Assembly (NCBI RefSeq): GCF_014170335.1
Contig: NZ_LZZS01000006.1
Coordinates: 62,001 to 126,000 of the forward strand
DNA: 64,000 nucleotides
From: Achromobacter sp. UMC46
GTDB lineage: Bacteria; Pseudomonadota; Gammaproteobacteria; Burkholderiales; Burkholderiaceae_B
Direction of reading: 5' to 3'
Shown: positions 8,782-17,790 of the stretch, one piece after another
Layout of the letters: each line of letters opens with the position of its first letter
Numbering within the stretch: position 1 is the first letter of the stretch
Program-made: the position numbers and the translations under genes
The notes under the pieces: generated by a model
What the model saw: only the letters and a program-made list of their open reading frames with translations
Databases searched by the model: none
Told to the model about the DNA's origin: nothing

Positions 8782-10515
8782 ATGCCCTTGCCGCCGGCCC
8801 CCGGCAGCCGTCTGCCCGCGTTTGTCCAATCGCACCTGGAATCGCTGTCCGGCGTCGGCCTGCTGCTGAGCACGCTGTTCTTTGCGGCCTCGCTCACGCC
8901 CACCCTGGTGCCCCGCACCTACGTGACCCAAGGCGTGCTGGCGGGCGCCTGCCTGGCGGCCGGTTACGGGCTGGGCGTGCTGTGGCACTGGCTTTGGGCC
9001 TACCTGGAACTGCCGGAACCCCGCGCACGGGCCGCGCGCGTGACCAACGCGCTGATCACCGTACTGTGCGTGTCCGTGCTGATGCTGTTCCTATGGCGCG
9101 CGGCGGACTGGCAGAACACGATCCGGGCCCTGATGAAGATGGAACCCGTGACCAGCGCGCACCCCTTCAAAGTCTGCGCGACGGCGGTGGCTACCTTTGC
9201 CGTGCTGCTGGCGCTGGGCCGCCTGTTCAAACGGCTGGCCCGAGCCGTGTCCGCGCAGGTTCACCGCGTGGTGCCGCGACGCGTCGCCAATGTGGCGGGC
9301 GCGGCGATCGCGATCCTGATCTTCTGGTCGTTGGCCAACAACGTGCTCTTCCGTGCGGCGCTGCATGTGCTGGACGCCTCGTTCCGCGAGTACGACGCGT
9401 TGATCGAGCCCGCGCGCCCGCAACCCGTCGACCCCGCCAAGACAGGCAGCCCGGCCTCGTTGATCGCATGGAAGCAGCTGGGCCGCGCAGGGCGGGAATA
9501 CATCTCGTCCGGCCCTGGCGCCAGCGAGATCCGCGCCCAGACCGGACGCGACGCGCAAGAACCCATCCGCGTGTACGTGGGCTTGCCGGGCGCCAGCACG
9601 GCCCAGGCCCGGGCCAGGCTGGCGCTGGAAGAAATGAAGCGCGTGGGCGCATTCCAGCGTTCCGCCCTGGTGGTCGTGACCCCCACGGGTACGGGATGGA
9701 TCGACCCGGCCGCCATGGACACCGTCGAATACCTGCTGCATGGCGACGTGGCCAGCGTCGCCATCCAGTATTCCTACCTGTCCAGCCCGCTGTCCCTGCT
9801 GGCCCAGCCCGAGTACGGCGCGGAAGCCGCACGCGCGCTGTTCGCCGAAATCTACAACACCTGGACGGCGCTGCCCAAGGACCGGCGGCCCAAGCTGTAT
9901 CTGCATGGCCTGAGCCTGGGCGCCATGAACTCCGCCCGCTCCGCCGAACTTTTCGAAATGATCGGGGACCCCATCCAGGGCGCGCTCTGGAGCGGTCCGC
10001 CCTTTGAAAGCCGGGTCTGGCGCACGATCACCGACGCCCGCAATCCGGACTCGCCCGCCTGGCTGCCCGAACTGCGCGACGGCGCCTTCGTGCGGTTCAT
10101 GAACCAGAATGGCTCGCCGGTGCCCGCCGATGCCCCGTGGGGACCGATGCGCATCGTCTACCTGCAGTACGCCAGCGACGCCGTCACGTTCTTCGACTAC
10201 CGCGACCTGTACCGGCGCCCGGCCTGGATGGATCCCCCTTATGGGCCCGACGTATCGCCCGACCTGCGCTGGGTGCCGGTGGTGACGATGCTGCAGCTTG
10301 CCTTGGACATGTCCGTCAGCACCCACACGCCGATCGGCTACGGCCATGTGTACGCACCGCAGCACTATGCGGATGCCTGGCTGGCCGTGACCGGGGCACA
10401 GGATTGGCCGGCCGATGCGCTGGCCGCCCTGAAGCGGCACCTGATGGAACGGACCCGCGCGGCGATGGACGATGGCGACAGCAAGGAAGCCCCGTACGAC
10501 AACCGCGGCGGATGA
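8782..10515 (+). CDS. Membrane-anchored alpha/beta-hydrolase family protein
   Basis: A 577-residue protein. The N-terminal quarter has about four hydrophobic helices (GLLLSTLFFAASLTPTLVP, GVLAGACLAAGYGLGVLWHW, ALITVLCVSVLMLFLW, VATFAVLLALG). The C-terminal half is a serine-hydrolase domain with nucleophile Ser378 in HGLSLGAMN (GxSxG). The layout matches the conserved pair Abhydrolase_9_N plus Abhydrolase_9, found in bacteria as uncharacterised membrane esterases. Start at ATG 8782, after an AGGA only two bases away, so the site is imperfect. The stop abuts the stop of the convergent Bug gene. Molecular substrate unknown. Confidence 0.85.
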   Translation: MPLPPAPGSRLPAFVQSHLESLSGVGLLLSTLFFAASLTPTLVPRTYVTQGVLAGACLAAGYGLGVLWHWLWAYLELPEPRARAARVTNALITVLCVSVLMLFLWRAADWQNTIRALMKMEPVTSAHPFKVCATAVATFAVLLALGRLFKRLARAVSAQVHRVVPRRVANVAGAAIAILIFWSLANNVLFRAALHVLDASFREYDALIEPARPQPVDPAKTGSPASLIAWKQLGRAGREYISSGPGASEIRAQTGRDAQEPIRVYVGLPGASTAQARARLALEEMKRVGAFQRSALVVVTPTGTGWIDPAAMDTVEYLLHGDVASVAIQYSYLSSPLSLLAQPEYGAEAARALFAEIYNTWTALPKDRRPKLYLHGLSLGAMNSARSAELFEMIGDPIQGALWSGPPFESRVWRTITDARNPDSPAWLPELRDGAFVRFMNQNGSPVPADAPWGPMRIVYLQYASDAVTFFDYRDLYRRPAWMDPPYGPDVSPDLRWVPVVTMLQLALDMSVSTHTPIGYGHVYAPQHYADAWLAVTGAQDWPADALAALKRHLMERTRAAMDDGDSKEAPYDNRGG

Positions 10516-11499
10516 TCAGTTGGTCTGGACGTCGGCGCTGTCGATGATGCGCTTCCAGCGCTCGGTCTCTTCGCCGGAAAGCTTGGCCAGCTCGGCGCTG
10601 CTGCCCGGAAACGGCACCGCGCCTTGCTCGGCCAGATGGGCGATCATCGCCGGGTCCTTGGCAAGCCCGACCACCGTGTCCTGAAGCTTGCGGATCACGT
10701 CCGGCGGCGTTCCCGCAGGCGCCATGACGCCGTACCAGGACTCGACGACGGCATCCTTCACGCCGGCTTCCGCCAACGTCGGCACATCGGGAATCGCCGC
10801 GCTGCGCTGGTCGCTGGCGACGGCCAGGACGCGCACCTTGCCCGGCTTGATGTACGCCAGCACGTTCGGCAGATTCGCGAACAGCACCTGCACCTGCCCC
10901 GACAGCAGGTCCGCCGTCGCCGGACCCGCGCCGCGGTAAGGCACGTGCTCGAACTTGGCGCCCGAACGGTACATGAACAGTTCGCCCGTCAGATGGTTGA
11001 CGGACCCCATGCCCGCCGAGGCCATGTTCAGCTTGCCGGGATTCTGCTTGGCGTACGCCACCAGTTCCGCCACGGTCTTGGCCGGCAGGTCGGCCGACAC
11101 GGCCAGCACGTTCGGCACCGTGGAGAACAGCGCGACCGGTGCGAAATCCTTGATGGCGTCATACGGCAGGTTCTTGGTCAGCAAGGGCTGGATCGACTGC
11201 TGGCCCATCGTCGCTAACAGCAAGGTGTAACCGTCGGCCGGCGCCTTGGCGACGAAGTTCGCGCCGATGCTCCCGCCGCCGCCTGGCTTGTTTTCCACAA
11301 TGACGGTCTGGCCCAGCGCTTCCGACATCCGGTTGGCCAGCAGGCGCCCCATCAGGTTCACGGTCCCGCCCGGGGCGAACGGCACGATCATCGTGATCGG
11401 CCTGGAAGGATAGGCCTGGGTTTGCTGTTGGGCCTGCGCTTGGGCTTGGACGCCTATCCCGATGGCGGCGGCCACCGCCACAGCTGCGAATTTCAGCAT
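10516..11499 (-). CDS. Bug/TctC-family tripartite tricarboxylate transporter substrate-binding protein
   Basis: A 327-residue periplasmic binding protein with a Sec signal peptide (residues 1 to about 23). It has the hallmarks of the Bug family: YPSRPITMIVPFAPGGTVNLMGR, VENKPGGGGSIGANFVAKAPADGYTLL, the NPGKLNMASAGMGSVNHL segment and VPTLAEAG near the C-terminus. These receptors bind carboxylates, amino acids or amides. No TctA/TctB membrane partners are nearby, so it is an orphan receptor. It lies 33 bp downstream of an argininosuccinate-lyase-like gene on the same strand and is probably in one operon with it, which suggests the ligand is the substrate or product of that enzyme. Confidence 0.93.
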   Translation of the reverse strand: MLKFAAVAVAAAIGIGVQAQAQAQQQTQAYPSRPITMIVPFAPGGTVNLMGRLLANRMSEALGQTVIVENKPGGGGSIGANFVAKAPADGYTLLLATMGQQSIQPLLTKNLPYDAIKDFAPVALFSTVPNVLAVSADLPAKTVAELVAYAKQNPGKLNMASAGMGSVNHLTGELFMYRSGAKFEHVPYRGAGPATADLLSGQVQVLFANLPNVLAYIKPGKVRVLAVASDQRSAAIPDVPTLAEAGVKDAVVESWYGVMAPAGTPPDVIRKLQDTVVGLAKDPAMIAHLAEQGAVPFPGSSAELAKLSGEETERWKRIIDSADVQTN

Positions 11500-11532
11500 G
11501 ATTGAATTCCCCTTGATTGTTTGTGTGGCCGT

Positions 11533-13065
11533 TCAGGCTTCCTGGACGGACGGCACCGCGGACTCGGACGAAACAAGCGCCTGCACGCGTTGCCGCAACA
11601 GGTCCTGCGCGTCGGCCACGCGCTGGACCGTATCGGCGATCACGCTGCGTTGCCTGGCCAGCAGTGCCCTCTGCTGGCCGATACGGCCGGTCACCAGACC
11701 CGGCGCCGGCCCGCCGAACGATTGGCGCGCCGCCACATTGCGGACCGGGTCCAGGCAAGCGGCGATATCGTCTTCGCAAAGCGCGACCTGGCGGCCAAGC
11801 TGCTGGACCGCCGCGGCGTTGACCATTTCCGCCGTGATGTCCTTGGCGGGGATCCCCGCTTCCAAGGCTTGCCGGACCACCGCGCCGATGATGTGGTGCG
11901 CGTCGCGGAACGACGCGTCCGCGTTGCGCACCAGCAAGTCGGCCAGGTCCGTGACGGTCGAGAAATCCTCTGCCGCGCGCGACGCCATGCGCGCGCGGTT
12001 CGGCTCGACGCGTTCGACCAGCAGCTTGATCAGCGCCAACGACCTCAGCGCTTCCTCGCAGGCCTCCCAGCACGTGCGGGTGCTTTCGCGGCTGCTGTCG
12101 CCGGAATGCGTGAAATGGGTGGATTTCACCGTCGAGAACGCGGCCGACGTCAGCCCGATCAAATGGCCGGTCTTGCCCCGCAAGTACTCCAGCACCGCCG
12201 GGTTCTTCTTCTGCGGCATGATGCTGGACGTGCTGGCGATGCTGTCCGGAAAAGACAGATAGCCGAATTCGGGCGTCGACCAGATATAGAAGTCCTGCAC
12301 CATCCGGCTGCTGGTGATCATCATGATCGACAGCGACGCGCTCAGTTCCAGCGCGAAATCCCGCGACGCGACGCTGTCCAGCGAGCTCGGCAGCGGCCGG
12401 CTGAATCCGAGCATCGCGCTGGTAGCGTCGCGGTCGATCGGGAACGATGTGCCCGCCAGCGCGCAGGCGCCCAACGGCGAGGCATCCACGGTTTCCAGCG
12501 CATGCAGCAAGCGGTCGGCATCGCGCGACCAGGCATCGACCAGCGCCGACAGGTAATAGCCGTAGGTGATCGGCTGCGCGGCCTGCATATGCGTGTAGCC
12601 GGGCATCACGCAGTCCGCGTACTGGCTTGCCTGTGCCAGCGCGGCATCCGCGACGTCGATCAAGGCAGTCGCGATCCGGGCGATGAAGTCCCGTGCGCGG
12701 ATGCGGTCGACGGTGGCGCCGATGTCGTTGCGGCTGCGCGCCGTATGCAGGCGGCCGCCCAGCTCCTGCCCGACCAGCTTGATCAGGTGCGCCTCGTAGT
12801 TGAAATAGGCCTCTTCCCGCGCGGGATCCAGCTCCACGCCGTCCGGGCCGTCCGCCTGCATCTTGAGCAACGCGTCCGCCAACCGGACCGACGCGTCGTG
12901 GTCCAGGATGCCCTGCTCGTGCAGCATCACCAGATGTGCAAGGTTGATCTGATTCAGCATCTCGAAGTTGGCGAAGAACTCGCGGTTCAAGCGCGGAAGG
13001 AATAGGTATTGAAGCACTTCCGGGGCTAGCGGTTGCTTCAGGCGGCTGCTGACTTTGGATTCCAT
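11533..13065 (-). CDS. Argininosuccinate lyase-like enzyme (fumarase/aspartase superfamily)
   Basis: A 510-residue homotetramer-type lyase. Visible signatures are LHTARSRNDIGATVDRIRARDF, the catalytic region PGYTHMQAAQPITYGYYL and the flexible signature loop TSSIMPQKKNPAVLEYLRGKTG, whose serine is the catalytic base. Biosynthetic ArgH is about 460 residues; this one has an extended C-terminus. The gene is paired with an orphan Bug receptor and divergent from a LysR gene, not with arginine genes. It is therefore more likely a catabolic lyase cleaving a fumarate-yielding or amino-acid adduct. Superfamily firm; substrate inferred only as different from arginine biosynthesis. Confidence 0.85.
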   Translation of the reverse strand: MESKVSSRLKQPLAPEVLQYLFLPRLNREFFANFEMLNQINLAHLVMLHEQGILDHDASVRLADALLKMQADGPDGVELDPAREEAYFNYEAHLIKLVGQELGGRLHTARSRNDIGATVDRIRARDFIARIATALIDVADAALAQASQYADCVMPGYTHMQAAQPITYGYYLSALVDAWSRDADRLLHALETVDASPLGACALAGTSFPIDRDATSAMLGFSRPLPSSLDSVASRDFALELSASLSIMMITSSRMVQDFYIWSTPEFGYLSFPDSIASTSSIMPQKKNPAVLEYLRGKTGHLIGLTSAAFSTVKSTHFTHSGDSSRESTRTCWEACEEALRSLALIKLLVERVEPNRARMASRAAEDFSTVTDLADLLVRNADASFRDAHHIIGAVVRQALEAGIPAKDITAEMVNAAAVQQLGRQVALCEDDIAACLDPVRNVAARQSFGGPAPGLVTGRIGQQRALLARQRSVIADTVQRVADAQDLLRQRVQALVSSESAVPSVQEA

Positions 13066-13129
13066 TTCAGTCCGATGGGCACAGGAAAACTGTAGTCTCC
13101 GCCTGGGCCAACTTATGCGTCAAATCAGA

Positions 13130-13147
13130 TATTTACGGCATCAAATA
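13130..13147. promoter_or_regulatory. Candidate LysR binding site in the divergent lyase/lysR region
   Basis: Inverted repeat TATTT-N8-AAATA at 13130-13147, AT-rich against a GC-rich background, midway in the 125-bp divergent region (start codons at 13065 and 13191). Its geometry is close to the T-N11-A motif of LysR regulators. It would let the LysR protein control both itself and the Bug/lyase operon. Confidence 0.4.
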
Positions 13148-13190
13148 CGAAATTGATATGATTAATCCTGCGATGTTTTTGGACTGACCG

Positions 13191-14090
13191 ATGAATTTCA
13201 AGCAAGTCGAAGCCTTTCGCGCCGTGATGATGACGCGTTCCATGACCACGGCGGCCGGCCTGCTGCATACCTCGCAGCCGAACGTCAGCCGATGGATCGC
13301 GCTGCTTGAAAGCACGCTGGGCTTCGTGCTGTTCAAACGCGTGGGCACCCGGCTGATCCCTACCCCCGAAGCCGACGCGTTCTACGCCGATGTCGAACGC
13401 GCATTCATCGGCCTGGAATCGCTGAACGACAGCGCCAGCTCCATCCGCCGGCGCGGCACCGGCCTGCTGCGGGTCGGCGCGGTGGGCTCCATCACGCAAT
13501 GCGTGCTGCCCGACGCCATCCGGCTGTTCAGGGACACGGTCTCGGACATCCCCGTCGTGGTCAGCACGGGCGGGTCGGACGTGGTGGCGAAATGGATGGC
13601 CACCGGCTTTTGCGACATCGGTTTCTCGTCCATCCAGGCGGACATTCCCGGCTTGAACTTCGCGCGGATCAACGCCGCGCAAGCCGTCGGAATCGTGCCG
13701 GCCGCGCACCGGCTTGCCCGCAAGAAATTGCTGAAACCCGCCGACTTCAACGACGAGAATTTCATCTCGTTGCCGGCCGGCAGTTTCAACCGCGCCTCGG
13801 TCGACCGGCACTTTCCCGACGACGCCAGAATACTGTCCATCGAAACGCCCTACGCCACGACCATCTGCTCGATGGTCGGCAAAGGGCTGGGCGTGTCGAT
13901 CATCAACCCCGTCGTGTCGCGGGCGCTGAACATGCCTGAATTGCGCGAGATCCCATTCTCGGAAAAAATCGAATTCCCCAGCTATGCGGTCACGTCCGAC
14001 CACTTTCCGGTCGGCACGCTGGCCAGGAAAATGAGCGAATGCATGCAGGAAGCGTTCGCCTCGCTGAACCTGGGCAAGGCGGCGAAATGA
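13191..14090 (+). CDS. LysR-family transcriptional regulator
   Basis: A 299-residue LTTR. The N-terminal winged helix-turn-helix is MNFKQVEAFRAVMMTRSMTTAAGLLHTSQPNVSRWIALLE; a periplasmic-binding-like effector domain follows from about residue 90. It is divergent from the lyase/Bug operon with a candidate operator between, so it most likely regulates that operon in response to its ligand. Its TGA overlaps the ATG of the following oxygenase-like gene (ATGA), which implies co-translation and ties that gene to the same function. Confidence 0.92.
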   Translation: MNFKQVEAFRAVMMTRSMTTAAGLLHTSQPNVSRWIALLESTLGFVLFKRVGTRLIPTPEADAFYADVERAFIGLESLNDSASSIRRRGTGLLRVGAVGSITQCVLPDAIRLFRDTVSDIPVVVSTGGSDVVAKWMATGFCDIGFSSIQADIPGLNFARINAAQAVGIVPAAHRLARKKLLKPADFNDENFISLPAGSFNRASVDRHFPDDARILSIETPYATTICSMVGKGLGVSIINPVVSRALNMPELREIPFSEKIEFPSYAVTSDHFPVGTLARKMSECMQEAFASLNLGKAAK

Positions 14091-14803
14091 CCCCGGCCCC
14101 TCTGACCTCGTATTTCTGGAGCGGCGACTCCCTGCGCAGCCGCAGCGTCGGCGGCAACGTGCTGTCGGGCAAGGTGGAGGTGCCCCCGCCCCCCGCGCGC
14201 CTGCTCGCCGATTGGAACCGCGAGATCACCACGCGGTTGCTGCTGGAGCCCGGCGATGTCGAACAGATGCCGTTGGCGCGCACGCAAGTGCGCTGGCCCG
14301 ACTACGATCGTTGCGTGCAAGCCATGGCCACCTGGACGCGCGCGCAGGGGCTTGGCGACACGCTGGCCGACAGCGATATCGCCCTGATGGCGTGCCGCGG
14401 CGCGCGGTATCACCACGATGGCGAACAATACGGCGGCGCCGCCTTCTGCAACGTTTTCTTAAGCGAAGACAAAGGGCTGGACGTGCACTTCCCGTCCTCC
14501 GGCCATCGCATCCCGCTGGTCCGGGGCACGGCCATCGTCTTCGACACCTGCCAACCCCACGCCGTGATCCGGCGCGGCAGCAATGGCTTTCACGCCGCCG
14601 ATTTCGCCTCCGATGAAGACCTGACCCAACTGTTCCTGACCTGGGAACTGCCCGTCGACACGCCATGCGTGGCGCAGGCGCTTGGGGTGGCGTTCGATGT
14701 GGACCCGGAAGGCGCCACGCGATTGGCCGAAGAGGAGGTCTGGAAAAACGGGGTACGAGTGCAGGTGAACCCGGCGTCCGGGCACTGGGAGCCCGCCGCA
14801 TAG
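14087..14803 (+). CDS. Putative 2OG-Fe(II) oxygenase-like protein
   Basis: A 238-residue cytoplasmic protein not matched to a named family by eye. It has the residue pattern of a double-stranded beta-helix iron/2-oxoglutarate oxygenase. His109 and Asp111 (RYHHDGEQ) make an HxD, His158 lies in TCQPHAVIRRG, and Arg162 or Arg163 four or five residues later could bind the 2OG carboxylate. Hydrophobic strands (AAFCNVFLS, GTAIVFDT) sit where the jelly-roll core would be. The start codon overlaps the stop of the LysR gene. The function may be hydroxylation of the compound handled by the lyase and Bug receptor; this is inference. Confidence 0.6.
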   Translation: MTPAPLTSYFWSGDSLRSRSVGGNVLSGKVEVPPPPARLLADWNREITTRLLLEPGDVEQMPLARTQVRWPDYDRCVQAMATWTRAQGLGDTLADSDIALMACRGARYHHDGEQYGGAAFCNVFLSEDKGLDVHFPSSGHRIPLVRGTAIVFDTCQPHAVIRRGSNGFHAADFASDEDLTQLFLTWELPVDTPCVAQALGVAFDVDPEGATRLAEEEVWKNGVRVQVNPASGHWEPAA

Positions 14804-14970
14804 GCGCTTAGAAAAAAGTGACGGACCAAATCGCTTGTCTGCGCGCCATTGCAGTCTGACACCCTATCCAACACTCTGTTCCGGTTCGCTCGACGGCGCG
14901 AAACACCTGCCCGCTATACTCGTTTCACCAAAAACACATTGCCGCGCCGCACCTTAAGCGACGCCTCTCT

Positions 14971-17052
14971 ATGCCAGCTTTGATGGCCTTTACGCGCCCC
15001 GTCTGCCGGGCGCTATTCTGCGCAGTCACCCTTTTCGTCTCCGCCTCGGCGTTGGCCGCCCCGCCAACGCTTGCGCAATGCCACGGCATCAAGGACTTGG
15101 CCTTCGTGGCCCACATGGATGACGATCTGCTGTTCATGAACCCGGACATCGCCTCGAATATCGAGGCGGGCGGCTGCGTGCGGGTGGTCTACCTGACCGC
15201 CAGCGATGCCGGCGAAGGCGACGGCTACATGCTGGGCCGCGAGCGCGGCATCCGCGCCGCCTACGCCTACATGGCGCACAAGCCCGACCAGTGGAAGGAA
15301 GACGCCGGCACGGCGGGCGGACGCAGCATCGCGCGCTTTACCTTGCAGGACAATCCGCGCGTGCAGCTGTGGCACATGCGCCTGAAAGACCCCTGGCTGG
15401 GCAAGGGCTGGGGCAGCCTGACGCCGCTGAGCCGCACCGAATCCGAACCCGGGCAAAGTGCCGACACGCTAGGCCCCTACCCCCAGGTCTACACGCGCGA
15501 ACAACTGATCGACACCTTGGCGGATCTGATCCGCCAGTACAAGCCGACGACCGTGCGCCATCTGGACGACACGATGGTCGTGCCCTACACGCAGCTTTGC
15601 TGGCGCTGCGCCGGCCACGGACACCCGGACCACATCGCCAGCGCGCGGCTGGTGCGCGAAGCCATGCTGCGCGTGCCGGGCAACTACGCCGAAACCGGCT
15701 ACATCGACTACCCCAGCCAGGAACGCGCCACCAATCTGGCCGAAACAGAAATCGCCAGCAAGTCGGTGATCTTCCAGCACTACGCCTGGAACGACTATCA
15801 CTATTGCGCCGGCCCGACGGGTTGCAAAGAGCCCGCCGGCCCCGCCGCCGCCTGGGTGCAGCGCGCCTACTACGTGTCACGTCAGGACATCGCGCCGCAG
15901 TTGTACCCGGACGGGCGCGGCGGCCTGGTGGTGTTCGCCGCCGGCGAAACCAATGCCGCCGTCAACCGCTGGGACTCCAGCCAGCGCCGCTGGCAGAGCC
16001 TGGGCGGCCGCACCAGCGGGCCGCTGGTCTCGTTCTCCCACGCCGACGGCACAGCCGGCTTGATGGCGCGCGATCCGCTGGGCGGCGTGTGGGCGAACAA
16101 GCAGCGCCACGATGGCACCTGGCAAGGGTGGCAAGCGCTGGGTGGCCTGCGCGTGACGCAGATACCGGCCGTCGCGCCGCGCGGCGAAGCCGCCGCCGTG
16201 GCGCTGGGCTATGACGGCGTGCTGCATTGGATCACCCCGTCCGGCATCGACGGTAGCTGGAGCACGTGGCAAGACCTGCCGCCGCTGGACGGCGCCACCG
16301 GCGCCCCCGCCGCCGCGCGCGGCGCCGACGGGCGCTATGTCGTGTTCGCATCGGCCGGCGCAGGCGAAATTTTCTACACGCGCCAACTGCCGGCCGCCAA
16401 AGGCCATCGCCCCGAATGGCAAGGCTGGCGGCGCGTCCAGGCGCCCGAAGCCGCGGGCGGCCTGGCGGCGATCCGCAACCACGAGGATCGCATCGAACTT
16501 TATTTCCGGCAACGCGGCGACAACCATCTGACCAAGCTGGTGGAAGCCGGCGACACCACCGACCTCGACATGGACTGGAGCGCTGCTGCCGACATGGGCA
16601 TGCCCTACATTGGACGCCCGGCCATCAGCGCCGATGCGCAAGGCAATGTCGTCCTGGCGCTGCTGGAACGCGCGGGCGGGCCGCTATGGCTGGTTGAGCA
16701 TGGCAAGCCGGTCAAGCTCGACGCATTGGCCGCATCGCCGCCCGCGATTCATATCATCGACGGCACGCTTTACGTGGTGGCGCGCACCGCCGGCGCTCCG
16801 CAGCAGTATCAGGTGCTGTCGCGCCACGACGGCAAGTGGGCGGGCACCTTGACGTTGGACGGCGTGCCGTCGACCGGCGGCGGCCCCTTCGCTACCGTGG
16901 CCGCCCGTCCGGTGGACCTGCCCAACCTGGGCGCCAACAGCACCAACAACGCCGTCGTGGTGCGGCCCTCGCCCAGCGACCCCGGCACGCTGACGCGCGA
17001 ACGCATGCCCACGCAGTCGTCGCGCGCGGCCACGCCTACGACGGTGCAGTAA
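14971..17052 (+). CDS. Secreted PIG-L-type deacetylase with C-terminal beta-propeller-like lectin region
   Basis: A 693-residue exported protein. A signal peptide (about residues 1-30) precedes a PIG-L/LmbE-type zinc deacetylase domain. Its metal site is a variant AHMDDDLLF (His48, Asp50, Asp51, in place of AHPDDE) with a second site GHGHPDHIASARL. The C-terminal 350 residues contain repeated units around W-x-GW-x-x-LGG/W-x-x-W (for example GTWQGWQALGG, GSWSTWQDLPP, PEWQGWRRVQAP), as in PLL-type beta-propellers that bind sugars. The family removes N-acetyl groups from sugars or glycolipids. A TATACT -10-like element at 14915-14920 lies 50 bp upstream of the ATG, but the -35 is weak. No partner genes. 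Confidence 0.82.
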   Translation: MPALMAFTRPVCRALFCAVTLFVSASALAAPPTLAQCHGIKDLAFVAHMDDDLLFMNPDIASNIEAGGCVRVVYLTASDAGEGDGYMLGRERGIRAAYAYMAHKPDQWKEDAGTAGGRSIARFTLQDNPRVQLWHMRLKDPWLGKGWGSLTPLSRTESEPGQSADTLGPYPQVYTREQLIDTLADLIRQYKPTTVRHLDDTMVVPYTQLCWRCAGHGHPDHIASARLVREAMLRVPGNYAETGYIDYPSQERATNLAETEIASKSVIFQHYAWNDYHYCAGPTGCKEPAGPAAAWVQRAYYVSRQDIAPQLYPDGRGGLVVFAAGETNAAVNRWDSSQRRWQSLGGRTSGPLVSFSHADGTAGLMARDPLGGVWANKQRHDGTWQGWQALGGLRVTQIPAVAPRGEAAAVALGYDGVLHWITPSGIDGSWSTWQDLPPLDGATGAPAAARGADGRYVVFASAGAGEIFYTRQLPAAKGHRPEWQGWRRVQAPEAAGGLAAIRNHEDRIELYFRQRGDNHLTKLVEAGDTTDLDMDWSAAADMGMPYIGRPAISADAQGNVVLALLERAGGPLWLVEHGKPVKLDALAASPPAIHIIDGTLYVVARTAGAPQQYQVLSRHDGKWAGTLTLDGVPSTGGGPFATVAARPVDLPNLGANSTNNAVVVRPSPSDPGTLTRERMPTQSSRAATPTTVQ

Positions 17053-17053
17053 G

Positions 17054-17662
17054 TCAGGAACCCGGCAGCGCGGCGCCCATGGCGGCGAACAGGCCGCCGC
17101 AGACTTTGTTGAAGCGCCGGCCGGTACGCTCCAGCCAAGGCCGCACGCGATGCGCCAGCCGCGCCAGCACATACTCGACCAGGAATTCGATGACCGCGAA
17201 CGTCCCCGCCATGATCACGAACTGCGTGAACAGGCTACGCGACGGATCGATGAATTGCGGCAGGAACGCGCCGTAGAAGAGCAGCGCCTTGGGATTGGAG
17301 ATCGCGGACAAAAGGCCCTGGCTGAACATGCGGGTCCGGCGCGGCCGGGGCATGTCGGGCGCCGGCGTCAGCTGCACGCCCGGTGCGCGCCACAACTGGA
17401 TGCCCAGCCAGATCAGATAGGCGCCGCCCGCCCATTTCAATACCGTCAGCGCCGGCCCCCAGGCCTTGAGCAGCGCACTGATGCCCAGCATGGACAAGGC
17501 GATCAGGGCAATGAAGCCCACCGCGCCGCCGGCAATGGTGCACAAGGCCTTGCGATGGCCATGCAACGCCCCATGGGTCAATGCAAGCAAGGTATTGGGG
17601 CCGGGCGTGATCGACAGGCCGATGACGGCGATCAGATAGATGAGCCAGCTGTGGAGGGCCAT
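17054..17662 (-). CDS. LysE/RhtB-family amino-acid exporter
   Basis: A 202-residue inner-membrane protein with about six hydrophobic helices. It begins with the family signature LIYLIAVIGLSITPGPNTLLALTHGALHGHRKAL, followed by AGGAVGFIALIALSMLGISALL and KWAGGAYLIWLGIQLWR. RhtB-type carriers export amino acids or derivatives by proton exchange. Its stop codon is two bases from that of the convergent deacetylase gene. The exported compound cannot be predicted. Confidence 0.92.
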   Translation of the reverse strand: MALHSWLIYLIAVIGLSITPGPNTLLALTHGALHGHRKALCTIAGGAVGFIALIALSMLGISALLKAWGPALTVLKWAGGAYLIWLGIQLWRAPGVQLTPAPDMPRPRRTRMFSQGLLSAISNPKALLFYGAFLPQFIDPSRSLFTQFVIMAGTFAVIEFLVEYVLARLAHRVRPWLERTGRRFNKVCGGLFAAMGAALPGS

Positions 17663-17790
17663 GGCGACAGTGCCGAAAATTGGAGGAAGGACGGCCAGTC
17701 TAGCGCCGACGACACCGGCCGGGCAAATAGCCGTCGACCTTCCTTCACGGCTTGGCGCCCGCGGGGGAAAATCCCCTCAGCTTGCCGCTT

